From Azospirillum rugosum (GTDB lineage Bacteria; Pseudomonadota; Alphaproteobacteria; Azospirillales; Azospirillaceae), in contig NZ_JAGINP010000031.1 of assembly GCF_017876155.1 (NCBI RefSeq), positions 34,287 to 98,286 of the forward strand: DNA of 64,000 bases. The letters are read 5' to 3'. The position numbers and the translations under genes were made by a program. The notes beneath the pieces are model-generated. The model saw nothing but the letters and a program-made list of their open reading frames with translations. It did no database searches and was not told where the DNA came from. Within the stretch, counting starts at the first letter, position 1. The number at the start of each line of letters is the position of its first letter. Shown one piece after another: positions 15,031-23,678 of this stretch.

Positions 15031-16239
15031 ATGGTGAACCGTGGCGGGACCTGTGTGCGCCGCACCCAGGTCGGTATCGTCGGGGCGGGGCCGGCGGGCC
15101 TGTTCCTGGCGCATCTTCTGCACCGCCAGGGCATCGAGTCCGTCATCGTCGAGAACCGCAGCCGCGCCGAAATCGAAGGCACCATCCGCGCCGGCGTGCT
15201 GGAGCAGTGGACCGTCGATCTGATGAACGAGATGGGCCTCGGCGCGCGCATGATGCGGGAGGCGCATTTCCATTCCGGCATCACGCTGCGCTTCAACGGC
15301 GACAGCCACCACATCGACATGGAAGGCCTGACCGGCGGCAAGCGCGTCACCGTCTACGCCCAGCACGAGGTGATCCGCGACCTCGTCGCGGCGCGGCTGG
15401 AGGACGGCGGCGAGATCGTCTTCAACGTCGGCGAGACCAGCCTGCACGACCTCGACACCGACCGGCCGAAGATTCGGTATCGCTGCGGCAAGGATGGAGA
15501 GGTGGAGGAGATCCACTGCGACTTCATCGCCGGCTGCGACGGCTTCCACGGGCCGAGCCGCGCGGCGATCCCGGCCGCGGTGCGGACGGACTACCAGAAG
15601 GTCTATCCCTTCGGCTGGTTGGGCATCCTGACCGAGGCGCCGCCCTCCCACCCGGAGCTGATCTACGCCAACCACGAGCGCGGTTTCGCTTTGCTCAGCA
15701 CCCGCTCGCCGGAGATCCAGCGCCTCTACATCCAGTGCGACCCGAAGGACGACATCGCCCACTGGTCGGACGACCGCATCTGGTCGGAACTGCACGCGCG
15801 CCTGGCGACGAAGGGCGGTTGGAGCCTGACGGAGGGGCCGATCTTCCAGAAGGGCATCATCGCCATGCGCAGCTTCGTCTGCGACCCGATGCAGCGCGGC
15901 CGCCTGTTCATCGCCGGCGACGCCGCGCACATCGTGCCGCCCACGGGCGCCAAGGGGCTGAACCTCGCGGTGGCCGACGTGGTGGTGCTGTCGCGCGGGC
16001 TGGTGGATCACTATCGGTCCGGCCGGCTGGAGAGGCTGGAGCAATATTCGGCCACCGCGCTGCGCCGCATCTGGAAGGCCGAACGCTTCTCCTGGTACAT
16101 GACGACCATGCTGCACCGGAACGAGGCGGAGACCCCGTTCGAGCAGCGCATCCATCTGGCCGACCTCGACTATGTCGTTCATTCGCACGCGGCGGCGACC
16201 GCGCTTGCCGAGAACTATGTGGGGCTGCCGATCGATTAG
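15031..16239 (+). CDS. pobA: 4-hydroxybenzoate 3-monooxygenase
   Basis: 402-residue FAD/NADPH aromatic hydroxylase converting 4-hydroxybenzoate to protocatechuate. Seen: the FAD dinucleotide fold GIVGAGPAGL at about 14-23, RAGVLEQWTVDLM, the DG motif in GCDGFHGPSR and the FAD ribityl motif GRLFIAGDAAHIVPPTGAKGLN. Length matches PobA (about 390-400). The ATG has GGGGAGGAGACGG upstream. Its product feeds the pca genes 12 kb downstream. No pobR is adjacent. Confidence 0.95.
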   Translation: MVNRGGTCVRRTQVGIVGAGPAGLFLAHLLHRQGIESVIVENRSRAEIEGTIRAGVLEQWTVDLMNEMGLGARMMREAHFHSGITLRFNGDSHHIDMEGLTGGKRVTVYAQHEVIRDLVAARLEDGGEIVFNVGETSLHDLDTDRPKIRYRCGKDGEVEEIHCDFIAGCDGFHGPSRAAIPAAVRTDYQKVYPFGWLGILTEAPPSHPELIYANHERGFALLSTRSPEIQRLYIQCDPKDDIAHWSDDRIWSELHARLATKGGWSLTEGPIFQKGIIAMRSFVCDPMQRGRLFIAGDAAHIVPPTGAKGLNLAVADVVVLSRGLVDHYRSGRLERLEQYSATALRRIWKAERFSWYMTTMLHRNEAETPFEQRIHLADLDYVVHSHAAATALAENYVGLPID

Positions 16240-16258
16240 GGGGTAGCGGCCGGGACCT

Positions 16259-16272
16259 TTGACGTGGATCAA
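16259..16272 (+). promoter_or_regulatory. FNR/FixK box
   Basis: TTGAC-GTGG-ATCAA, a perfect match to the TTGAY-N4-RTCAA anaerobox. It is centred about 62 bases before the DUF6455 ATG, so a class II site at -41.5 would put the transcription start near 16307. Confidence 0.75.
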
Positions 16273-16327
16273 GGCTCCGGCCCCGGCGGCGGGCCTAGCC
16301 TTCGGGCACGCAACGCAGGAGGCCGCC

Positions 16328-16699
16328 ATGATCGTGACGCCGTCCAAAGGTTGGCTGGCCCGCCTGATCCGGGAGGTGGCCGGCCCTGGGGAGTTGGAAG
16401 CCCTGGACCCGCGCGACCGCAGCCGTCTGCGGGACGACACCGGTATCAGCGACGCCGACCTGCTCGACATCCTGCACGCCCGCCATGTGAACGAGCTTCT
16501 GCCGCTGGCGCTCGCCCGCTACGGCATCGACGCGGATGCCCTCGACCGGGAGCAGCGGGAGGTGATGCACGACCTTCAGCGCACCTGCGCCCATTGCGGG
16601 ATCACGCGCGCCTGCCGCCGCCTGCTCGACGACGACGATGTGGACACGCACCGCCGCGTCTGCCCGAACGCGGGGACGATGGCGGTTTTGGGGGAGTGA
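16328..16699 (+). CDS. DUF6455 small Cys-containing protein
   Basis: 123 residues. The C-terminal half has four cysteines in the pattern CAHCGITRAC...C (about 84-115), as in DUF6455, suggesting a metal or cluster site; no function is known. The upstream part (LDPRDRSRLRDDTGISDADLLDIL) is helical. The start is the ATG at 16328 behind AGGAGG; an ATG 69 bases upstream lies inside the FNR-box region and has no RBS. The FNR/FixK box points to low-oxygen expression. It is not obviously part of the aromatic pathway around it. Confidence 0.8.
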   Translation: MIVTPSKGWLARLIREVAGPGELEALDPRDRSRLRDDTGISDADLLDILHARHVNELLPLALARYGIDADALDREQREVMHDLQRTCAHCGITRACRRLLDDDDVDTHRRVCPNAGTMAVLGE

Positions 16700-16710
16700 A
16701 AGTTGGGTGG

Positions 16711-16831
16711 TCGCGTTGGGCCCCCACTCTAACCCTCCCCCATCTTCGACGGGGGAGGGAACTCCGCCGCTCCGACGCTCAACTCCTCCCCCCGCGAAGT
16801 GGGGGGAGGTTGGGAGGGGGGCCCAGCGCGA
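16711..16831. repeat. Intergenic compound palindrome, copy 3 (class A)
   Basis: Outer arms TCGCGTTGGGCCCCC and GGGGGGCCCAGCGCGA around two hairpins, the second with the GCGAAGT loop. The right half is nearly identical to copy 1. Lies between the convergent DUF6455 gene and livF. Confidence 0.87.
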
Positions 16832-16842
16832 CACCCCACCGA

Positions 16843-17553
16843 TCACCTCGCCAGCGCCACGCCCAGGTGACGTTCCAGCAGCGCGTGGTCGGCCTTTGCC
16901 TCGGCCGCCGGTCCCTGGTGCACCACGCGGCCGCGGTCGAGCATCACCACCTCGCCGGCGAAGTCCAGGGCGCGGTCGACCTGCTGTTCCACCAGGATCA
17001 CGGTCATGGACAGCCGCGACAGGGCTTGCATCAGCAGGTCGCAGATCACCGGCGCCAGACCCTCCAGCGGTTCGTCCAACAGCAGCACGGTCGGCTGGCC
17101 GAGCAGCGCGCGGGCGACCGACAGCATCTGCTGCTCCCCGCCGGACAGTTCCCCGCCGCCGTTGCGCCGCCGCTCGCCGAGGCGGGGGAACAGGCTGTAG
17201 GCTTCCTCCAGCGCGGAGCGCGGGCGGCCCTTCAGGCCGGTGACCAGGTTTTCCTCCACGGTCAGGGAGCGGAAGACGTCGCGCGTCTGCGGGACGTAGC
17301 CCAGCCCGGCCGCCGCCCGTGCCGAGGAGCCGAGCTTTGTCAGCTCCACCCCGTCCAGCGTGATCGAGCCGCCGTGGCGCGTGGTCTGCCCGACCATCGT
17401 GGCGAGAGTCGTCGTCTTGCCGACGCCGTTGCGCCCCAGCAGGGCGAGGCGCCCGCCGGCCGGCACGGTCAGGGACAGGTTCTCGATGATGCGGGTCTGG
17501 CCATAGCCGGCGGTCAGGCTGGATATCTCCAGGCGGCCCTTAAGCTTGGACAT
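16843..17553 (-). CDS. livF: Branched-chain-type ABC transporter ATPase (LivF family)
   Basis: 236-residue ATPase: Walker A GRNGVGKTTT, signature LSGGEQQ, Walker B VLLLDEPLEGL and the H-loop replaced by VEQQ, which is normal for LivF. Works with LivG on the LivHM permease in the inner membrane. Overlaps livG by 14 bases. Last gene of the five-gene unit. Context suggests aromatic acid rather than amino acid uptake (see the shared operator boxes). Confidence 0.93.
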   Translation of the reverse strand: MSKLKGRLEISSLTAGYGQTRIIENLSLTVPAGGRLALLGRNGVGKTTTLATMVGQTTRHGGSITLDGVELTKLGSSARAAAGLGYVPQTRDVFRSLTVEENLVTGLKGRPRSALEEAYSLFPRLGERRRNGGGELSGGEQQMLSVARALLGQPTVLLLDEPLEGLAPVICDLLMQALSRLSMTVILVEQQVDRALDFAGEVVMLDRGRVVHQGPAAEAKADHALLERHLGVALAR

Positions 17554-18301
17554 GCGCGCGGCTCCCCAGATAGACGTCGCGGACGCGCGGGTCGGCGGCG
17601 ATCTCCTGCGCGGTGCCGCTGCACAGCAGGCGTCCCTGCGCCAGCACGATGATGCGCCGGGCGAAGCGGAAAACCAGATCCATGTCGTGCTCGATCATCA
17701 GCACGGCGAGGTCGGCGGGCAGCCGGTCGAGCGCGTCGAGGATACGGTGGCTCTCCGAATGCGGCACGCCGGCCGCCGGCTCGTCGAGGATCAGCACCTT
17801 GGGCTTCAGCGCCAGGGCCAGCGCGATTTCCAGCAGCCGCTGCTGCCCGTAGGCCAGCGTGCCGACCGGCGTGTCGGCAGCGGCGGTCAGGCCCATGGCG
17901 TCGAGCAGCCCGGCCACCTCGTCGGCCAGCCCCGGCATCCGCCGGACCGAGGCGAAGAGGCGGAAGGTCTTCCGCTCGCGTTCAAGGACGGCCAGCTCCA
18001 GATGCTCCCGCACCGTCATGCTGCGGAACAGGCGGGCCACCTGGAAGGAGCGGATCAGGCCGCGGCGCACGCGCGCCTCCGCCGACAGCGTGGTGACGTC
18101 CTGCCCCTCCAGCCGGATGGTGCCGGCGGTCGGGGCCAGGACCCCGGTGACGAGGTTGACGAAGGTCGTCTTGCCCGCCCCGTTCGGCCCGATCAGCGCG
18201 CAGCGGTCGCCGGCCTTCAGGTCCAGCGTGATGTCGGAGGAGACCTGGAGGCCGCCGAAATTCTTGCTCAGCCCCTCGACCTCCAGCAGCGCCGTGGTCA
18301 T
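17540..18301 (-). CDS. livG: Branched-chain-type ABC transporter ATPase (LivG family)
   Basis: 253-residue ATPase with Walker A GPNGAGKTT, signature region YGQQRLLEIA (LAYGQQR replaces LSGGQ, as in LivG), Walker B VLILDEPAAGV and H-loop MIEHDMDLVF. The long helical insert after Walker A is typical for LivG. Its ATG overlaps the livM stop by 4 bases. Confidence 0.93.
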   Translation of the reverse strand: MTTALLEVEGLSKNFGGLQVSSDITLDLKAGDRCALIGPNGAGKTTFVNLVTGVLAPTAGTIRLEGQDVTTLSAEARVRRGLIRSFQVARLFRSMTVREHLELAVLERERKTFRLFASVRRMPGLADEVAGLLDAMGLTAAADTPVGTLAYGQQRLLEIALALALKPKVLILDEPAAGVPHSESHRILDALDRLPADLAVLMIEHDMDLVFRFARRIIVLAQGRLLCSGTAQEIAADPRVRDVYLGSRAHVQA

Positions 18302-19320
18302 GCGCGGCCCCCCTTCATGCGGTGGAAGACGCGCTCGATGCCGGCCCCATTCAAGACGGAGGTGATGCCGCCCGGCGCGAACAGGACGATGGCCATCAGG
18401 AACAGGCCGATGAACAGCATCCAGTGGAACGGGTCGCTGGAGGCCAGGATGTGGTGGATCGTCATGAAGGCGACCGTGCCGATGACAGCACCATAGAGCC
18501 GCCCGGTGCCGCCCAGCACCAGCATGACCAGCGCCTCCGCCGACCAGGAGAAGCTGGCGCTATCCAGCCCGACGATGCCGCTGGTCACCGCGGTCAGCGC
18601 CCCGGCCACCCCGGCGAACACCCCGGCGACGGCGTAGAGCGCCACAAGGTAGCGCTTGGGCGAGCCGCCGAGTGCGGCGACGCGCAGCGGGTCCTCCTTC
18701 ACGCCGCGGCAGGCCAGCCCGAAGGGGGAGCGCACGATGCGCCGCGCCACCAGATAGCCCACGATCAGCACGGCCAGCGCAAACAGGTAGGAGGTGCGGC
18801 CGTACAGGTCGAAGCGGAACAGGCCCAGCACCGGGGCCGGGTCGATGCCCGACAGGCCGTCGCTGCCGCCGGTCCAGTCGCGGGCCTTGTTGGCGACCTC
18901 CTGCACGATCTGCACGACGGCGATGGTCAGCATCAGCAGGGTCAGGCCGCGGGCGTGCAGGATCAAGGCACCGGTCACCAGCGCGATCAGCCCGCCGGCC
19001 ACGCCGCCGATGGCCAGCAGCGTGATCGGCTCGTCGACGAGGTTCACCGCGGCGATGCCGGCGGCGTAGGCGCCGGTGCCGAACATGGCCGCCTGCCCCA
19101 GCGTGGCGATGCCCCCGAAGCCGAGCACGAGGTCGAGCGACAGGACGTACAGCGCCGTCGCCGCGATGCGCGTCATCAGCCCCAGGTCGTTGGGGAACAG
19201 CCAGAAGGCGGCGAGCCCGAGCACCGCCATCACCGGCACGGCGGCGCCGTCCAGCGCGGCGCGCCTCAGTCGGCGCCCCGCCGTCTCGCGCCGGGTCCGG
19301 TCGGTCGCCACGGCGCTCAT
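18298..19320 (-). CDS. livM: Branched-chain-type ABC permease (LivM family)
   Basis: 340-residue inner-membrane permease with eight or more hydrophobic segments and the family stretch GFGGIATLGQAAMFGTGAYAAG; the ATPase-contact EAA-like loop is seen in GLACRGVKEDPLRVAALG. The frame is open further upstream, but the ATG at 19320 overlaps the livH stop by 4 bases and gives the normal N-terminus. Pairs with LivH. Confidence 0.92.
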   Translation of the reverse strand: MSAVATDRTRRETAGRRLRRAALDGAAVPVMAVLGLAAFWLFPNDLGLMTRIAATALYVLSLDLVLGFGGIATLGQAAMFGTGAYAAGIAAVNLVDEPITLLAIGGVAGGLIALVTGALILHARGLTLLMLTIAVVQIVQEVANKARDWTGGSDGLSGIDPAPVLGLFRFDLYGRTSYLFALAVLIVGYLVARRIVRSPFGLACRGVKEDPLRVAALGGSPKRYLVALYAVAGVFAGVAGALTAVTSGIVGLDSASFSWSAEALVMLVLGGTGRLYGAVIGTVAFMTIHHILASSDPFHWMLFIGLFLMAIVLFAPGGITSVLNGAGIERVFHRMKGGRA

Positions 19321-20186
19321 GCGCCCCTCCCATGGAAGAAGCCGTGCGGCCAGCGGAACAGGATCAGGATCAGGGCGGCGTAGAAGAAGAACTCGCCGAA
19401 GTTCGGGATCAGGTACTTGCCCGCCGTGTCCACGATGCCCAGCGCCAGCGCCGCGGCGGCGGAACCGAAGATGCTGCCGGCCCCGCCCACGGCGACCACG
19501 GCCAGGAACAGCACGATGTAGCGGATGGCGTAGTAGGGCTCCAGCGGCAGCAACTCCGCCCCCAGCACGCCGCCCATGGCGGCGAGACCGGTGCCGAGCG
19601 CGAAGGTCGCCATGTACAGCCGCTCCGTCCGGATGCCCAGCGCCGCAGCCATGTTCGGGTCGTCCACGGCGGCGCGCAGCTTGATGCCGAAGTCCGTGCG
19701 CTCCAAGAGCCACCAGAGGCCGAGGATCGTCGCAGCGCCCATGCCGATGACGAAGGCGCGGTGCGCCGGGATCGACTTCGGCCCGATCGACACGGTGCCG
19801 AGCAGCGCGTCGGGCAGCGGGATGCGCTTCAGCGTCGGCCCGAACAGGTAGTTGATGCCGGCCACGATCACGAAGGTCAGCCCGATGGTCAGCAGCACCT
19901 GGCTCAGCTCGTTCGCGGAGCCGTAAATGCGGCGGTAGAGCAGCCGCTCCATCGGCAGCGTGGCGACCACCGTCACCAGCACCGCCCCCACCAGCGCCGC
20001 CGCGTAGGGCAGCCCCAGCCCCTGTGCGGCGTAGGAGGCGATGTAGCCCGCGACCATGGCGAAGGCGCCGTGCGCCAGGTTGACCACGCGCATCAGGCCC
20101 AGCGTGACCGACAGCCCGACCGAGATGATGAACAGGATCATCCCGTAGGCGGCGCCGTCCACGACGATGCCGAAAACCGTTTCCAT
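19317..20186 (-). CDS. livH: Branched-chain-type ABC permease (LivH family)
   Basis: 289-residue permease with about eight membrane segments. Typical LivH features: LGLMRVVNLAHGAFAMVAGY near the N-terminus and GIKLRAAVDDPNMAAALGI, the ATPase-coupling loop. Separated from the binding-protein gene by the class B repeat at 20204. Confidence 0.92.
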   Translation of the reverse strand: METVFGIVVDGAAYGMILFIISVGLSVTLGLMRVVNLAHGAFAMVAGYIASYAAQGLGLPYAAALVGAVLVTVVATLPMERLLYRRIYGSANELSQVLLTIGLTFVIVAGINYLFGPTLKRIPLPDALLGTVSIGPKSIPAHRAFVIGMGAATILGLWWLLERTDFGIKLRAAVDDPNMAAALGIRTERLYMATFALGTGLAAMGGVLGAELLPLEPYYAIRYIVLFLAVVAVGGAGSIFGSAAAALALGIVDTAGKYLIPNFGEFFFYAALILILFRWPHGFFHGRGA

Positions 20187-20203
20187 GAAGGACTCCCGCC
20201 TTA

Positions 20204-20318
20204 ATTCCCTCTCCCCTCCGGGGAGAGGGTTAGGGTGAGGGGGTCCGGCCGTTGCCGAACTCTTCAGTCCCCCGACAACCCCCTCACCCGACCCTCTCCC
20301 CAGAGGGGAGAGGGAGGA
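20204..20318. repeat. Intergenic compound palindrome, copy 4 (class B)
   Basis: Two hairpins built on CCCTCTCCCCTCC/GGGGAGAGGG and CCCTCTCCCC/GGGGAGAGGG, with the outer halves also complementary (GGGTGAGGGGG versus CCCCCTCACCC). Lies within the liv operon, between the binding-protein gene and livH. Near-identical arms occur at 25701. Confidence 0.85.
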
Positions 20319-20333
20319 TAAGGCGGGAGAGGG

Positions 20334-21530
20334 TTACTTCCCGCCCTTGTAGCCGTAGTCCGGCTGGTCGGGGAAGCTGGCGATTTCCGTGTTCTGGAGC
20401 TTGCCGTCCTTCCGCTCGGTCGCGCGCAGGTAGATGGTCTGGGTGACGTGGCGGGAGTTGGGGTCGATCTTCAGGGGCCCGCGCGGGCTTTCCCAGGCCA
20501 TGCCCTTGACCGCCTCCACCGCCTTCAGCCCGTCGGGCTTGCCGCCGGTCGCCTCGACCATCTTGTAGATGACGTGGGTGCCGTCGTAGGCGCCGACCGT
20601 GCTGAAGGTCACCAGGTCGGACGAGCCGAACAGCTCCTTGGCCTTCGCCAGGAGCTGGCGGTTCATGTCGGAATCGTGGGCCTGGCTGTAGTTGAAGGTG
20701 GTGGTGATGCCGACCGCCGCGTCGCCCAGCGCCGGGAGGTCCGGTTCCTGGGTGATGTCGCCGGGGCCGAAGAACTTGATGCCTGCGGCCTTCAGGCCGG
20801 TGTCGCTGAAAGCCTTGGCGAAGCCCAGCGTGGTCGGGCCGGCGGGCAGGAAGGCGTAGATGGCCTCCGCCCCGGAATCCTTGATGCGCTGCATGAAGGG
20901 CGCGAAGTCCGTGGACTTCAGCGGCATGCGGATGCTGTCCACGACCTGCCCGCCGCCCTTTTCGAAGGTCTGCTTGAACGCCGTCTCGCCGTCGATGCCC
21001 GGGCCGTAGTCGCTGACCGCGGTCACCACCTTCTTGATCCCCTGCTTGGCCATGTGCTCGGCCAGCGGCACCGTGTTCTGCCACAGGGTGAAAGAGGTGC
21101 GGACGTAGCGCGGCGATTTTTCCGTGATGGCGGAGGTCGCGGCGTTGAAGATGACGCAGGGGATGTTCGCCTCGTCGATCAGCGGGGCGACCGCCAGCGC
21201 GTCGGGCGTGAAGAAGAAACCGGCGAGGTAGCCGACCTTCTCCTTGACGATCAGTTCCTGCGCCAGGGCCTTGCTCTGCGCCGGGTTGGCCTGGTCCAGG
21301 TCCTTGTAGACGAACTCGATGGTGTCGCCGCCGACCGTCTTGCCGTGCTGGGCCTGGTAGATCTCGATGCCCTGCTTGAAGGTCTGGCCGGCCGTCGCGA
21401 AGGGGCCGGAGAAGGGGGCGATCACGCCCACCTTGATGGTCGCGGCCCAGGCCGTACCGCTGCAGAGCGCCGCGCCGGACGCCGTCACGAACACGGCCCC
21501 GAGCAGAGCCCCGCGCACTGTCTTGGTCAT
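20334..21530 (-). CDS. ABC transporter periplasmic binding protein (Leu/aromatic-acid type)
   Basis: 398-residue periplasmic binding protein of type I fold (Peripla_BP_6). The start is the ATG at 21530 with GGGAGGG; the Sec signal peptide ends near GTAWAA-TIKVG. The mature part opens with IKVGVIAPFSGPFATAGQTFKQG, the usual ligand-site region. First gene of the unit with livHMGF. A promoter and a PcaR-like box lie upstream, so the likely ligand is an aromatic or hydroaromatic acid (inference). Confidence 0.9.
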   Translation of the reverse strand: MTKTVRGALLGAVFVTASGAALCSGTAWAATIKVGVIAPFSGPFATAGQTFKQGIEIYQAQHGKTVGGDTIEFVYKDLDQANPAQSKALAQELIVKEKVGYLAGFFFTPDALAVAPLIDEANIPCVIFNAATSAITEKSPRYVRTSFTLWQNTVPLAEHMAKQGIKKVVTAVSDYGPGIDGETAFKQTFEKGGGQVVDSIRMPLKSTDFAPFMQRIKDSGAEAIYAFLPAGPTTLGFAKAFSDTGLKAAGIKFFGPGDITQEPDLPALGDAAVGITTTFNYSQAHDSDMNRQLLAKAKELFGSSDLVTFSTVGAYDGTHVIYKMVEATGGKPDGLKAVEAVKGMAWESPRGPLKIDPNSRHVTQTIYLRATERKDGKLQNTEIASFPDQPDYGYKGGK

Positions 21531-21694
21531 CGTCCCTCCCAAATCGTTGTGCCGGACCCCATTCCATGGAAGGAGGCCGGTGTCTCGCCGCTTTCCATCG
21601 CCGCTTCCGGCCGCCACCCTGTTGGCCAGGGTTGTGCGGAACCTTAGTGTCTTGTCGGGCGGCGCGCGACGGTTCCCGTCGCAGCGTTGCGAAA

Positions 21695-21723
21695 AGCCTA
21701 AGCGCGGCGCCCGGCCCCGTCAA
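21695..21723 (-). promoter_or_regulatory. Promoter of the liv-type transporter operon
   Basis: On the minus strand TTGACG (21723-21718) and TAGGCT (21700-21695) are 17 bases apart, 165 bases before the binding-protein start. A PcaR-like box sits 20 bases upstream of the -35. Confidence 0.5.
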
Positions 21724-21742
21724 GTGCGATACATAGCTGATT

Positions 21743-21757
21743 GTTCGTTTATCGCCC
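21743..21757 (+). promoter_or_regulatory. PcaR-like box before the transporter operon
   Basis: GTTCGTTTATCGCCC, identical at 14 of 15 positions to the minus-strand box at 22680-22694 in the pca control region. It differs at three positions from the Pseudomonas PcaR box GTTCGATAATCGCAC as I remember it. Confidence 0.6.
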
Positions 21758-21764
21758 TATTTCG

Positions 21765-22622
21765 TCAGGCCACGGGGGTGCGGACCAGCAGGACGCGCGC
21801 TTCCTCCGCCGCGCGGTGCAGCGGGGGCAGGAAGCGGGCCTCCATCTCCGGGCAGGTGACGCGGGCCGCCTGGGTGCTGGCGTTGATGGCCGCGACCACG
21901 CTGCCCGACGCCGTCCGCACCGGCACGGCGACGGAGCGCAGGCCGAGTTCCAGCTCCTGGTCCACCAGGGCAAAGCCGCGCTCGCGCACCCGCTCGAACT
22001 CGCGCCGCAGCACGTCGGGGTTGGTGATGGTGCGTTCGGTGAAGGCCTTCAGCTCGACGCGCGCGAAATAGGCGTCCAGCTCCGTTTCCGGCAGGTGGGC
22101 CAGCAGGACGCGCCCCATGGAGGTGCAGTAGGCCGGCAGGCGGCTGCCCACGTTCAGGCCGACGGACATGATGCGCTTGGTGGCGGCGCGGGCGATGTAG
22201 ACGACCTCGTCCTCGTCCAGCACGGCGGCGGAGCTGGATTCCTGGAGCGTGCCGCTGACCTGCTCGATCAGCGGGTCGAGGATGGTCGCCAGCGGGGCCG
22301 AGGACAGAAAGGAATAGCCCAGCGCCAGGATCTTCGGCTTCAGGAAGAAGGTCCGCCCATCGGTCCCGACATAGCCCAGCTGCATCAGCGTCAGCAGGCA
22401 GCGGCGCGCGGCGGCGCGCGGCAGGCCGGTGATCTTCGCGATGTCGGCGATGGTCAGGTTCGGGCTGCGTTCCGTGAAGGCGCGGATGACCGACAGGCCG
22501 CGGGCCAGCGACGTCATGAAATTCGGGTCGCCGGCGTTTCCGTCGCGGTCGGAATCCGGAGTTTCGGCGATGTCCGCCGACACGGATGGGGTTCCCCCAT
22601 GCGTCTTTTTCATCCCAGCCAT
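21765..22622 (-). CDS. pcaR: IclR-family regulator, PcaR-like
   Basis: 285-residue IclR protein: winged helix at about 35-95 (FMTSLARGLSVIRAF, LTIADIAKITGLPRAAARRCLLTL), effector domain at about 110-280 with YIARAATKRIMSVGLNVGSRLPAYCTSMGR. These stretches are the PcaR/PobR branch of IclR. The ATG at 22622 (AGGGAA upstream) was preferred to a longer frame. Divergent from pcaI across a 189-base control region with three operator-like boxes. Expected role: beta-ketoadipate-responsive control of pca genes and perhaps of the liv-type transporter. Confidence 0.88.
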   Translation of the reverse strand: MAGMKKTHGGTPSVSADIAETPDSDRDGNAGDPNFMTSLARGLSVIRAFTERSPNLTIADIAKITGLPRAAARRCLLTLMQLGYVGTDGRTFFLKPKILALGYSFLSSAPLATILDPLIEQVSGTLQESSSAAVLDEDEVVYIARAATKRIMSVGLNVGSRLPAYCTSMGRVLLAHLPETELDAYFARVELKAFTERTITNPDVLRREFERVRERGFALVDQELELGLRSVAVPVRTASGSVVAAINASTQAARVTCPEMEARFLPPLHRAAEEARVLLVRTPVA

Positions 22623-22679
22623 TTTGTTTCCCTGGTAACTTGTTGGGACCGCGGAAATACTGGGATTTCCCGGCAATAT

Positions 22680-22694
22680 GGGCGATAAGCGAAC
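22680..22694 (-). promoter_or_regulatory. PcaR-like box, pcaR-proximal
   Basis: Minus-strand GTTCGCTTATCGCCC, the near twin of the box at 21743. It lies 58 bases before the pcaR start, in a position to serve autoregulation. Confidence 0.55.
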
Positions 22695-22714
22695 AATAAC
22701 AACCGAAATCGCCC

Positions 22715-22778
22715 TTGACAAGGGCCGAAGCCGCCTTTCATCATGTTCGAAAAATGAACATACGTGCGGTAATCGCAC
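22715..22778 (+). promoter_or_regulatory. pcaI promoter with two PcaR-like operators
   Basis: A -35-like TTGACA at 22715 is followed by two boxes: GTTCGAAAAATGAAC (22745-22759, core of a perfect ATGTTC-N7-GAACAT palindrome) and GTGCGGTAATCGCAC (22764-22778, a perfect 5-bp inverted repeat). The second matches the remembered PcaR consensus at 13 of 15 positions. Confidence 0.65.
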
Positions 22779-22811
22779 AGGTTAGACGACGCATGTTGGG
22801 AGGGTTATCTC

Positions 22812-23678
22812 ATGGCGCGGCTCACGCCTCTTCGCGAGGCGGTTTCCGAGATTATCCAGAACGGCGACACGGTGGCGCTGGAGGGGTTCACCCACCTGAT
22901 CCCGCACGCCGCCGGGCACGAAATCATCCGTCAGGGCAAGACGGACCTGACGCTGGTCCGCATGACGCCGGACCTGATCTATGACCAGCTCATCGGCTCC
23001 GGCTGTGCGGCGAAGCTGATCTTCTCCTGGGGCGGCAACCCGGGGGTGGGGTCGCTGCACCGCTTCCGCGACGCCATCGAGCAGGGCTGGCCCCGGCCGC
23101 TGGCCTATGAGGAGCACAGCCACGCCGCGCTGGCCAACGCCTATGTGGCCGGCGCCTCGAACCTGCCCTTTGCGGTGCTGCGCGGCTACACCGGGTCCGA
23201 CCTGCCGAAGGTCAACCCGAACATCCGCTTCATCGAATGCCCCTTCACGGGGGAGAAGCTGGCGGCCATCCCCTCGATCCGGCCGGACGTGACGGTGATC
23301 CACGCGCAGAAGGCCGACCGGCGCGGCAACGTGCTGCTGTGGGGCATCGTCGGCGTGCAGAAGGAGGCGGTGCTGGCCGCCAAGCGTGCCATCGTCACGG
23401 TGGAGGAGGTGGTGGACGAACTGGACGCCCCGCCGAACGCCTGCGTTCTGCCACGTTGGGCCGTCGCGGCGGTCTGCCACGTGCCGGGCGGCGCCTACCC
23501 GTCCTACGCGCAAGGCTATTCCGAGCGCGACAACCGCTTCTACCAGGCGTGGGACGCCATCTCCCGCTCGCGGGAGACCTTCACGGCCTGGATCGACCGC
23601 CACGTCCGCAACACCGCGGATTTCGAGGAGTTCAAGCGCGTCTTCGCCGAGACCGCCAAAAGCAAGGAGGCGGTGTGA
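22812..23678 (+). CDS. pcaI: 3-oxoadipate CoA-transferase subunit A
   Basis: 288 residues. Class I CoA-transferase alpha subunit: EGFTHLIPHAAGHEIIRQGKTDLTL and SWGGNPGVGSLHRFRDA are the PcaI/CatI-type stretches. Transfers CoA from succinyl-CoA to 3-oxoadipate together with PcaJ. GGGAGGG precedes the ATG. First gene of pcaIJF; the stop overlaps the pcaJ start by one base. Confidence 0.94.
   Translation: MARLTPLREAVSEIIQNGDTVALEGFTHLIPHAAGHEIIRQGKTDLTLVRMTPDLIYDQLIGSGCAAKLIFSWGGNPGVGSLHRFRDAIEQGWPRPLAYEEHSHAALANAYVAGASNLPFAVLRGYTGSDLPKVNPNIRFIECPFTGEKLAAIPSIRPDVTVIHAQKADRRGNVLLWGIVGVQKEAVLAAKRAIVTVEEVVDELDAPPNACVLPRWAVAAVCHVPGGAYPSYAQGYSERDNRFYQAWDAISRSRETFTAWIDRHVRNTADFEEFKRVFAETAKSKEAV

Noticed and set aside
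16259..16327. Longer start (ATG at 16259) for the DUF6455 protein.
   Set aside because: It would place the start codon inside the FNR box and lacks a ribosome site; AGGAGG precedes the ATG at 16328.
16843..21530. Straightforward annotation as a leucine/isoleucine/valine transporter.
   Set aside because: The protein family is right, but pobA and pca genes flank it and a PcaR-like box precedes it, so amino acid specificity should not be assumed.
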